Source: Microlunatus antarcticus (lineage in GTDB: Bacteria; Actinomycetota; Actinomycetes; Propionibacteriales; Propionibacteriaceae). From it: DNA of 64,000 bases. Below the pieces are notes generated by a model. The model was given only the letters and a program-made list of their open reading frames with translations, searched no databases and was not told where the DNA came from. Both the position numbers and the translations under genes were made by a program. The stretch's first letter is position 1. Every line of letters begins with the position of its first letter. The DNA lies in assembly GCF_014193425.1 (NCBI RefSeq), contig NZ_JACHZG010000001.1, forward strand, positions 1,798,001 to 1,862,000, read 5' to 3'. This document shows, piece after piece, positions 54,708 through 62,084 of the stretch.

Positions 54708-55132
54708 GCGGACGACCCAGCGTCCTGTTCGTCTGCGTCAGGAACGGGGGCAAGTCGCCGATGGCGGCAGGCCTGATGGCGAAGCGCGCCGGCGACGCCG
54801 TGCAGGTCGACTCGGCCGGCACCAGGCCGGGGACGGCGGTCAACGGGCTGTCGGCGCAGTCCCTGGCCGAGGTCGGGGTCGACATCGCCGACCACACCCC
54901 CAAGGCGGTCACCGAGGCGCTGGTGAGAGCAGCGGACGTGGTCATCACCCTCGGCCGGGAGGCGCACGTCGACGAGGTCCCCGGCACCCGGTTCGAGACC
55001 TGGGAGACCGACGAGCCGTCCGAGCGCGGGATCGACGGCCTGGAGCGGATGCGGCTGGTCCGCGACGACATCGCGCGGCGCGTCGACGACCTCTACGACC
55101 GTCTCGTCGCCGCGTCCCCGGACCGGCCGTGA
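54704..55132 (+). CDS. arsC: Arsenate reductase/arsenate-thiol transferase, low-molecular-weight phosphatase fold
   Basis: A 142-residue ArsC of the LMW phosphatase fold. The phosphate-binding loop is FVCVRNGGKSPMAAG near residues 8-22, with Cys as nucleophile, and DSAGTRPG near 36 follows. Reduction of arsenate to arsenite would use thioredoxin or mycothiol as thiol source; actinobacteria have a mycothiol form, but the sequence alone does not say which. The ATG at 54704 overlaps the acr3 stop by four bases, and its own stop overlaps the DUF2254 gene. Confidence 0.88.
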   Translation: MSGRPSVLFVCVRNGGKSPMAAGLMAKRAGDAVQVDSAGTRPGTAVNGLSAQSLAEVGVDIADHTPKAVTEALVRAADVVITLGREAHVDEVPGTRFETWETDEPSERGIDGLERMRLVRDDIARRVDDLYDRLVAASPDRP

Positions 55133-56490
55133 CCGTCATGCCCTCGCGGCTCCTCCTGCTGCTGCGCAACACCGTCCGCGACCGGCTCTGGCCGATCCCC
55201 GTCCTCGGGGTCGTGCTGGCGATCGTCGGCGGTCAGCTGGTGCCCCGCCTCGACGCAGCCGTCGACGGCCGCCTGCCCGGGTGGTTGGACGCCGTGGCCT
55301 TCGGCGGCGACGCCGGCGCGGCCCAGACGGTGCTGGACGCGGTGGGCAGCTCGTTGATCACCGTCACGTCGTTGACCTTCTCGCTGACGGTGGTCACGCT
55401 CCAGCTCGCGAGCAGCCAGTTCTCGCCGCGCCTGCTGCGCACGTTCACGCAGGACCTCTTCGTGCAGGTCACCCTGGCGGTCTTCCTGGCCACGTTCGCG
55501 TTCTCGCTCACCGTGCTGCGCTCCGTGCGGTCGGAGGCCGAGAGCACCCAGCCCTTCGTGCCCCGGCTCGCGGTGACCTGCAGCTACCTGATGGCGATGG
55601 TGAGCGTCGTCGCGCTGGTCCTGTTCCTCGCTCACCTCACCCGGCAGATCCGCGTCGAGACCATGCTCGGGACCGTCTGCCGCGACGCCCGGTCGACGCT
55701 CGCCGCGGTGCTGCCGCCGCTGGCCGAGGGCGAACGCTGGCCGGTCGCGCCGACCGTCCCGCCCGACGCCCGGACGGTGCTCGCCCACGGATCGGGCTTC
55801 CTCCTCCGTCTCGACCGTCGACGGCTGGTCGCCGCGGCGGCGGAGGCCGACCTCGTGCTCCTGGTGGATCGGCCGATCGGCAGCTTCCTCGTGGAGGGCA
55901 CACCCCTCGGCCGCCTGTGGCGGAGCGACGGCAGCGCGCCCTCCTCGGCCGACGAGGACCGGCTGCGCCGGGCGCTCGACCGGGCCGTGCGTCTGGGCCC
56001 GGAGCGCACCTCCACGGAGGACCTCGCCTACGGGCTCCGTCAGCTGACCGACGTGGCCAACAAGGCCCTCTCGCCGGGGATCAACGACCCGACGACGGCG
56101 GTCCACGCCGTCGTGCGGACCGGCGAGCTGCTCGCGGACCTCGGCCGGCACGAGCTGGGGTCGCGGGTGCTGGACGACGACGAGGGCACCGTCCGCCTGG
56201 TGGTCGCGAGCCCGGGGTTCGACGAGCTGCTGGACGCCGCGGTCACACCGTCGCGGCGCTTCGGGGCGGCGGACAGCCGGGTGCTCGGAGCGCTGTACCA
56301 GCTGCTCGCCGACGTGGCGTGGAACGCGCGGCCGGAGCACCGCGACGCGATTCGCCAGCAGGCGCGGCGGCTCGACCAGACCGCTGCCGCCCAGGACTTC
56401 GACGAGGAGCAGCGGACCGGGCTGACCGCGGCTCGGCAGGGCGTCGACCGAGCGCTCGACGAGCCCGTGCCCGGTGGCCCGCCCGCCTGA
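55129..56490 (+). CDS. DUF2254 membrane protein in the arsenic operon
   Basis: A 453-residue membrane protein with four hydrophobic segments in the first 180 residues and a soluble C-terminal part, the DUF2254 layout. Recognisable pieces are TLQLASSQFSPRLLRTFTQD near residue 88 and a soluble segment with LRQLTDVANKALSPGINDPT near 303. The role of DUF2254 is unknown. The GTG at 55129 overlaps the arsC stop by four bases; an ATG at 55138 would also serve. Joining arsR-acr3-arsC by overlap suggests coexpression with arsenic detoxification, though perhaps only a passenger. Confidence 0.88.
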   Translation: MTVMPSRLLLLLRNTVRDRLWPIPVLGVVLAIVGGQLVPRLDAAVDGRLPGWLDAVAFGGDAGAAQTVLDAVGSSLITVTSLTFSLTVVTLQLASSQFSPRLLRTFTQDLFVQVTLAVFLATFAFSLTVLRSVRSEAESTQPFVPRLAVTCSYLMAMVSVVALVLFLAHLTRQIRVETMLGTVCRDARSTLAAVLPPLAEGERWPVAPTVPPDARTVLAHGSGFLLRLDRRRLVAAAAEADLVLLVDRPIGSFLVEGTPLGRLWRSDGSAPSSADEDRLRRALDRAVRLGPERTSTEDLAYGLRQLTDVANKALSPGINDPTTAVHAVVRTGELLADLGRHELGSRVLDDDEGTVRLVVASPGFDELLDAAVTPSRRFGAADSRVLGALYQLLADVAWNARPEHRDAIRQQARRLDQTAAAQDFDEEQRTGLTAARQGVDRALDEPVPGGPPA

Positions 56491-56494
56491 CGGC

Positions 56495-57817
56495 TCAGCC
56501 CCGGGCGGAGGACCCGTCCTGGTAGACGTCGGGGGTGCCGTCGGCGTCGGAGTCGAGCTCCTCCGCCGCGCAGAGCCGGCGGTAGGTGCGGTTCCGGAGC
56601 CGGAGGACGACCGACGCCAGCAGGGCGGCGACGAGGGAGCCGACCAGGACGCCGACCTTCACGTGCTCGTCGCGCTCGCTGCCGCTGCCGTACGCGAGCT
56701 CGCCGATGAGCAGCGACACGGTGAAGCCGATGCCGGCGAGGACGGCGACCCCGGCGACGTCGACCCAGCGCAGGTCCTCGTCGAGCGTCGCGCGCGTGAA
56801 GCGCGCCATCAGGTAGGTCGCCGTGAAGATGCCGATCGTCTTGCCGAGCACCAGGCCGACGACGATCCCCAGGGCGACCGTGTCGGCGAGCGCGCTGCGG
56901 AGGCCGGTGAGGCCTCCGACCGTCACCCCGGCGGCGAAGAAGGCGAAGACCGGGACCGCGAAGCCCGCCGACAGCGGACGGATCCGGTGCTCGAGGTGCT
57001 CGGCCAGGCCGGGCCCGGCGCCGGGCCCGCCGGCGGCCTCGCTGCGCATGACGGGGACGGTGAAGGCGAGCAGGACCCCGGCCACCGTGGCGTGCACCCC
57101 GGACGCGTGCACGAGACCCCAGGTGAGGGCGGCGAGCGGGACCAGCAGCCACCAGGAGCGGACCCGACGCTGCACCAGGAAGCCGAAGACGGCGAGCGGG
57201 AGCAGGGCCAGGGCGAGGAGGGGCAGGTCCAGGTCGCGGGTGTAGAAGATGGCGATGATCGTGATGGCCAGCAGGTCGTCGACGACGGCCAGGGTGAGCA
57301 GGAACGTCCGCAGGGCGCCCGGGAGGTGCGTGCTCACGACGGCCAGGACGGCGAGGGCGAAGGCGATGTCGGTGGCCGTCGGGATCGCCCAGCCCTGGAG
57401 CGCCCCGTCGCCCGCGCGCAGGTTCACGAGGGCGAAGAGCGCCGCGGGGACGGCCATGCCCCCGACCGCCGCGACGACGGGCAGGGCCGCGCGCCGCGGG
57501 TCGCGGAGGTCCCCGGCGACGAACTCGCGCTTGAGCTCCAGCCCGGCGACGAAGAAGAAGATCGCGAGCAGCCCGTCGCCGGCCCAGGCCCCCAGCGTCA
57601 GGTCGAGGTGCAGCGCCTCGGGCCCGACGACCAGGTCGCGGAGCCGGGCGTACGCGGCGCCCCAGGGTGAGTTGGCCCAGACGAGGGCGAGCACGGTCGC
57701 GACGAGGAGCAGGGCGCCGCCGACGGTCTCGCGGCGCAGCAGGGCGGCGATCCGGGCCGTCTCGGTCCAGGAGCCGCGCGGGAAGACCGAGCGCGGGGCG
57801 GTGGGGGTGGTGGTCAT
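56495..57817 (-). CDS. nhaA: Na+/H+ antiporter NhaA
   Basis: A 440-residue NhaA-type antiporter with 12 hydrophobic segments. The ion-binding residues lie in [15 protein letters not shown] near residue 166 (two Asp), [17 protein letters not shown] near 144 and the conserved GLELKREFV near 86. It lets the cell expel sodium in exchange for protons. The C-terminal 30 residues form an acidic tail that ends [15 protein letters not shown]. The start is ATG at 57817. It converges with the DUF2254 gene by four bases and is divergent from the SulP gene. Confidence 0.94.
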   Translation of the reverse strand: MTTTPTAPRSVFPRGSWTETARIAALLRRETVGGALLLVATVLALVWANSPWGAAYARLRDLVVGPEALHLDLTLGAWAGDGLLAIFFFVAGLELKREFVAGDLRDPRRAALPVVAAVGGMAVPAALFALVNLRAGDGALQGWAIPTATDIAFALAVLAVVSTHLPGALRTFLLTLAVVDDLLAITIIAIFYTRDLDLPLLALALLPLAVFGFLVQRRVRSWWLLVPLAALTWGLVHASGVHATVAGVLLAFTVPVMRSEAAGGPGAGPGLAEHLEHRIRPLSAGFAVPVFAFFAAGVTVGGLTGLRSALADTVALGIVVGLVLGKTIGIFTATYLMARFTRATLDEDLRWVDVAGVAVLAGIGFTVSLLIGELAYGSGSERDEHVKVGVLVGSLVAALLASVVLRLRNRTYRRLCAAEELDSDADGTPDVYQDGSSARG

Positions 57818-57920
57818 CGTCGTTCCTCAGGGGTCGCCAGCATCATCGCCGACCAGACTTCCCGGCACACCAGAGCCCACCTTAGACGGCGAAGACCGGG
57901 ACGCCGCACTCCTCCGGTGC

Positions 57921-57946
57921 ACTCTTCCCTGACGTGAGGGTAGAGT
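57921..57946. promoter_or_regulatory. MerR-like operator upstream of the SulP gene
   Basis: A 26-bp dyad, ACTCTTCCCT-gacgtg-AGGGTAGAGT, has 9 of 10 arm positions paired, and its right arm contains a TAGAGT -10-like box. This is the shape of MerR-family operators, which cover the spacer of the promoter they regulate. It precedes the sulP start at 58021 by 75 bp, and the MerR-family gene at 59525 overlaps the end of sulP. Confidence 0.6.
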
Positions 57947-58020
57947 TCGGACCGACTGCTGCGGGTCGTCCGCAGCCCTTCCGACGACCGACCCCCGGTC
58001 TCCTCCTCCGAACGGACCCC

Positions 58021-59538
58021 GTGACCTCCTCCGCCCTCGCCCCTGCGCAGGTGCCCGCAGCATCCCCACCCGACTCCGTCCTGGCCGCGCTGCGCTCGCC
58101 GCGTCGTCTGCGCACGGAGGTGCTCGCCGGGCTGGTCGTCGCGCTGGCGCTGATCCCCGAGGCGATCTCGTTCTCGATCATCGCGGGCGTCGACCCGCGG
58201 GTCGGGCTGTTCGCCTCCTTCACGATGGCGGTGACGATCGCGTTCGTCGGCGGTCGGCCGGCCATGATCTCGGCCGCGACGGGTGCGGTCGCGCTGGTCA
58301 TCGCGCCGCTCGTACGGGCGTACGGGCTCGACTACCTGGTCGTCACGGTGCTCCTGGCCGGGGTGCTGCAGATCGTGCTCAGCCTGCTCGGCGTCGCCCG
58401 GCTCATGCGCTTCGTGCCGCGCAGCGTCATGATCGGCTTCGTCAACGCGCTGGCGATCCTGATCTTCACCAGTCAGATGCCGTACCTCATCGGGGTGCCG
58501 TGGCTCGTCTACCCGATGGTGGCGGCCGGGATCGCCGTCATGGTCTTCCTCCCGCGGCTGACCCGCGTCGTCCCGGCGCCGCTGGTGGCGATCGTGCTGA
58601 TCACGGTCACCGTCGTCGTCCTGGGCCTGCAGGTGCCGACGGTCGGCGACCAGGGCGCGCTGCCCGACAGCCTGCCGAGCCTGTTCTTCCCCGACGTGCC
58701 CCTGACCTGGGCGACCCTGCGGATCATCGCGCCGTTCGCGTTCGCGGTGGCGCTGGTCGGGATCCTGGAGTCGTTGATGACGGCCAAGCTCGTCGACGAG
58801 GTCACCGACAGCCACTCGGACAAGCGGCGGGAGACCTGGGGCCAGGGCGTGGCGAACATCGTCACCGGGCTCTTCGGGGGCATGGGCGGCTGCGCGATGA
58901 TCGGCCAGACGATGATCAACACGAAGGTCTCGGGGGCGCGGACGCGGATCTCGACGTTCCTGGCCGGGGTGTTCCTGCTGATCCTCGTCGTCGTGCTCGG
59001 CGACGTCGTGGCCGGGATCCCGATGGCCGCGCTGGTCGCCGTGATGATCATGGTGTCGGTCGGGACCTTCGACTGGCACAGCATCCGGCCGTCCACGCTG
59101 CGGCGGATGCCGCTGAGCGCCACGGTGATCATGCTGGCCACCGTCGTCGTGACGGTCGCAACCCACAACCTGGCGTACGGCGTGCTCGTCGGCGTCGTCG
59201 TGGCCTGCCTGTTCTTCGCCCGCCGGGTCGCGCACTTCACCGAGGTCGTCGACGTCGCGCACCCCGACGAGGACACCCGCGTCTACGCGGTGCGCGGGGC
59301 GCTGTTCTTCGCCTCGAGCAACGACCTCGTCGGTCAGTTCGACTACGCCGGCGACCCGGCCCACGTGGTCATCGACCTCAGCGGCGCGCAGATCTACGAC
59401 TCCTCGACCGTCGCGGCGCTGGACTCGATCGAGCTCAAGTACCGCCAGCGCGGCAAACGGGTGGAGATCGTCGGTCTCAACGAGCCCAGCCAGGCCTGGC
59501 ACTCCCGCCTCACCGGTCAGCTCGGTGCCGGTGACTGA
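58021..59538 (+). CDS. SulP family anion transporter with STAS domain
   Basis: A 505-residue SulP transporter. The membrane part, about residues 30-400, has LAGLVVALALIPEAISFSII near residue 37 and GGCAMIGQTMINTKVSGART near 288; the C-terminal STAS domain has VVIDLSGAQIYDSSTVAALD near 450. SulP proteins carry sulfate, bicarbonate or other anions; nothing here picks one. The sulfate genes at 2.4-8.7 kb are far away, so a sulfate role is only a possibility. The GTG at 58021 is chosen because the preceding frame lies in the promoter region. Confidence 0.9.
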   Translation: MTSSALAPAQVPAASPPDSVLAALRSPRRLRTEVLAGLVVALALIPEAISFSIIAGVDPRVGLFASFTMAVTIAFVGGRPAMISAATGAVALVIAPLVRAYGLDYLVVTVLLAGVLQIVLSLLGVARLMRFVPRSVMIGFVNALAILIFTSQMPYLIGVPWLVYPMVAAGIAVMVFLPRLTRVVPAPLVAIVLITVTVVVLGLQVPTVGDQGALPDSLPSLFFPDVPLTWATLRIIAPFAFAVALVGILESLMTAKLVDEVTDSHSDKRRETWGQGVANIVTGLFGGMGGCAMIGQTMINTKVSGARTRISTFLAGVFLLILVVVLGDVVAGIPMAALVAVMIMVSVGTFDWHSIRPSTLRRMPLSATVIMLATVVVTVATHNLAYGVLVGVVVACLFFARRVAHFTEVVDVAHPDEDTRVYAVRGALFFASSNDLVGQFDYAGDPAHVVIDLSGAQIYDSSTVAALDSIELKYRQRGKRVEIVGLNEPSQAWHSRLTGQLGAGD

Positions 59539-59971
59539 CGGGGCTCCGGGCGCCCACGTGAGCTCGCGCCCGGCCGACCAGCACCCCGTGCAGATGCAGA
59601 TCGGGCAGGTGGCCGAGCTGACCGAGGTGTCTGTCCGCACGCTGCGCCACTGGGAGGAGGCGGGCCTGGTCACCCCGTCCGCCCGCAGCACCGGTGGCTT
59701 CCGTCTCTACACCGCCGACGACGTGGCCCGGCTCCGCACCATCCGGCGCATGAAGCCGCTCGGCTTCACCCTCGACGAGATGAAGCAGATGCTCGTGTCG
59801 CTGGACGTGCTCGACGACCCGACGGCGACGCCCGAGGCCCGGGCGGCGGCCGTCGCCTTCGTCGTCGACTGCCACGCGCGCGCGGTCGAGAGCTGCTCGA
59901 CGCTGCGGCGCCAGCTCGCGTACGCCGAGGAGTTCCGGGACCTGCTCGCCACCCGGGGCCGGCGCGACTAG
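59525..59971 (+). CDS. MerR-family transcriptional regulator
   Basis: A 148-residue regulator. The DNA-binding part is VQMQIGQVAELTEVSVRTLR (from about residue 22) followed by HWEEAGLVTPSARSTGGFRL and YTADDVARLRTIRRMKPLGF, the winged helix-turn-helix of MerR, and a helical effector part follows with two Cys at residues 116 and 123. The effector is unknown. Start options are the GTG at 59525, which overlaps the SulP stop, a GTG at 59531, or later; the first 22 residues look like a tail. It shares an operon with SulP, and its likely operator lies at 57921. Its TAG stop overlaps the convergent gene. Confidence 0.88.
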   Translation: MPVTDGAPGAHVSSRPADQHPVQMQIGQVAELTEVSVRTLRHWEEAGLVTPSARSTGGFRLYTADDVARLRTIRRMKPLGFTLDEMKQMLVSLDVLDDPTATPEARAAAVAFVVDCHARAVESCSTLRRQLAYAEEFRDLLATRGRRD

Positions 59972-60564
59972 AAGCTGCCGTAGGTGTCGATGCGCGACCT
60001 GGCCTGCCAGGACGACAGCCAGACGAGCACGCCCGCCAGCAGGCCGGGGACCCAGGCCGGCCCGACGCCGAGCGGGACGCCGAGGGCGTGCAGCTGGTGC
60101 GCGCCGATCAGGAGCGGGACGGCGGCGAGCAGCAGCGGGTAGGCCGACAGGTGCAGGAACCACCAGACGATCCGGTTGATCTCCTCCGTCAGCAGCGCCC
60201 AGCACGACAGCACCGCGACGACGGTCCCGATCTGCTGGAGGCCCGGACCGGCGGCGGCGAAGTTCAGCGCGAGGTTGTACGCCGACCGGATCTCCTGGCG
60301 GTAGCCCGGGAGGTACGTGGGGTCGACACCACCGAGGAGACCGGCCGCGCCGAACAGCCGGGGCCGCCCGGTCACCGGGACGGACCGGGCGTCGATGTAG
60401 CCGAGCGTGACGTACGGCAGCACGACGCCGAGCAGGAGGAGGAGCAGGAGCGCCCCCACGCGGATCGCGCGGCTCCGGGTGACGACGAGGTTGCCGCGCT
60501 GCAGCAGCACCGGGTCGGCGCCGGCGGCGCCGGTCACGCCGTCACGGCGGTCTGGTCTGGCCAT
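59968..60564 (-). CDS. Hypothetical membrane protein
   Basis: A 198-residue protein with about four hydrophobic segments: VGALLLLLLLGVVLPYVTLG near residue 37, then near 108, 138 and 170 (AWVPGLLAGVLVWLSSW). The N-terminal 30 residues are polar and basic. No family I can name. Its stop codon (TAG, plus-strand CTA at 59968) shares bases with the stop of the MerR gene, so the two genes meet on a single CTAG. The ATG at 60564 is used as start. Confidence 0.65.
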   Translation of the reverse strand: MARPDRRDGVTGAAGADPVLLQRGNLVVTRSRAIRVGALLLLLLLGVVLPYVTLGYIDARSVPVTGRPRLFGAAGLLGGVDPTYLPGYRQEIRSAYNLALNFAAAGPGLQQIGTVVAVLSCWALLTEEINRIVWWFLHLSAYPLLLAAVPLLIGAHQLHALGVPLGVGPAWVPGLLAGVLVWLSSWQARSRIDTYGSF

Positions 60565-60743
60565 CCGAGAACCCTCCCACCTCCCACCCGGGCCCGACCA
60601 GCCGACGCGAGATTCTTCAGCCCCGGCAACGATGTCGGTCCGCGCGACCGTTGCCAGGCACCGACCGGGGGCCCTACGGTGCTCAGACGCCTGCGGCGCA
60701 CGCCGCCGGTCGGACCCGCCACCTCAGAGCCGAGGAGCACCCC

Positions 60744-62084
60744 ATGAGCAGCAGCAGCGACAGCCCGTACGAGGACCCGGCCCGGGGTGACGGGGGCTCG
60801 GGAGGGGTCGGGGTGGCGGAACGGGGGGCCGAGCACCACTGGTTCCAGGTGCCGACCAAGGAGGTCGGACCGAAGTTCGTCGGCGGGCTCGTCTTCGCGC
60901 AGCTGATCTTCTTCATCGCCCTGCTCGGTCCCGCGATCGTCGGCATCAGCCTCAAGGTGCAGAAGACCATCCCGCTCGAGCAGCAGACGACGGCCGTAGG
61001 CATCATCGGCGGCTTCGGCGCGCTGGCCGCCACGCTGGGCAACGTCGTCTTCGGGCGGCTCTCGGACCGGACCACCTCGCGCTTCGGCCGGCGCCGGCCC
61101 TGGCTCGTCGCCGGCACGACCGTGATGACGCTCGCCTTCGTCGTGATGGCTCTCGGGCAGAACGTCACCGTGATCACGCTCGGCTGGTGCCTCGCCCAGC
61201 TGGGCGCGAACGCCACGTTGGCCCCGTTCGTCGCCACGATCTCCGACCAGGTGCCGAAGTTCCAGCGGGGGAGCGTCGCCGCGCTGCTCGGCATCGCCCA
61301 GAACGTCGGCATCCTGGGCGGCACCTACCTCGCCCAGCTGCTCCAGAACCACCTCGTGGTCCTGTTCGTCGTGCCGTCGATCTTCGCCATCGGCGCGATG
61401 ATCCTGTTCGCGGTGATCCTGCCCGACCAGCGGCTGCGCGTGAAGCCGGGGGCGATGACGCCCTCGGAATGGATCACCACGCTGTGGCTGAACCCCCTGA
61501 AGCACCCCGACTTCGCCCTCGCCTGGTGGTCGCGCTTCCTCATCACGCTCGCCACGTTCATGTTCACGACGTTCCGGCTCTTCTACCTGCGCGACAAGCT
61601 CGGCCTGGCGGAGAGCGCCGCGCCGGCGGCGGTCACGGTCGGGGTCCTGATCTACACCATCGCGCTCGTCGTGTCGGGCTACGTCGCGGGCAAGATCTCC
61701 GACCGGACCGGCAGGCGGAAGTTCCTGGTCGCGGGCTCCACGCTGCTCTTCGGCGTCGGCATCGTGCTGCTGGCGCACGTCAGCACGCTGGCCGGCTTCT
61801 ACGTCGTCGAGGGGATCCTGGGCGTCGCGTACGGCATCTACGTCGGGGTCGACCTCGCGCTGGTCGTCGACGTCCTGCCCAACCCGGACGACGCGGGCAA
61901 GGACCTCGGCGTGTTCAACATGGCCAACGCCCTGCCGCAGAGCGCGGCCCCGGCCATCGGGGCGCTGCTGCTCTCGATCGGAGCCGTGGGGGCCGACAAG
62001 AACTACACGCTGCTGCTCTACTCGGCCGGGGTGGCGGCCCTGATCGGCGCCCTGGTCGTGCTGCCGATCAAGAAGGTGAAGTGA
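60744..62084 (+). CDS. GPH/SLC45-type sugar MFS transporter
   Basis: A 446-residue 12-segment transporter of the glycoside-pentoside-hexuronide/SLC45-like type. The loop 2-3 motif RLSDRTTSRFGRRRPWLVAG near residue 93 and the corresponding KISDRTGRRKFLVAG near 316 are typical. The stop overlaps the GTG start of the GH3 gene by four bases, so it probably imports the glucoside or oligosaccharide that the enzyme then splits. The first 35 residues form a polar tail. The ATG at 60744 has GAGGAG upstream. Confidence 0.88.
   Translation: MSSSSDSPYEDPARGDGGSGGVGVAERGAEHHWFQVPTKEVGPKFVGGLVFAQLIFFIALLGPAIVGISLKVQKTIPLEQQTTAVGIIGGFGALAATLGNVVFGRLSDRTTSRFGRRRPWLVAGTTVMTLAFVVMALGQNVTVITLGWCLAQLGANATLAPFVATISDQVPKFQRGSVAALLGIAQNVGILGGTYLAQLLQNHLVVLFVVPSIFAIGAMILFAVILPDQRLRVKPGAMTPSEWITTLWLNPLKHPDFALAWWSRFLITLATFMFTTFRLFYLRDKLGLAESAAPAAVTVGVLIYTIALVVSGYVAGKISDRTGRRKFLVAGSTLLFGVGIVLLAHVSTLAGFYVVEGILGVAYGIYVGVDLALVVDVLPNPDDAGKDLGVFNMANALPQSAAPAIGALLLSIGAVGADKNYTLLLYSAGVAALIGALVVLPIKKVK

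Noticed and set aside
57814-59691. 625-codon minus frame opposite the SulP gene
   Set aside because: Asp/His/Arg-rich shadow, no motif; SulP and STAS motifs are on the plus strand.
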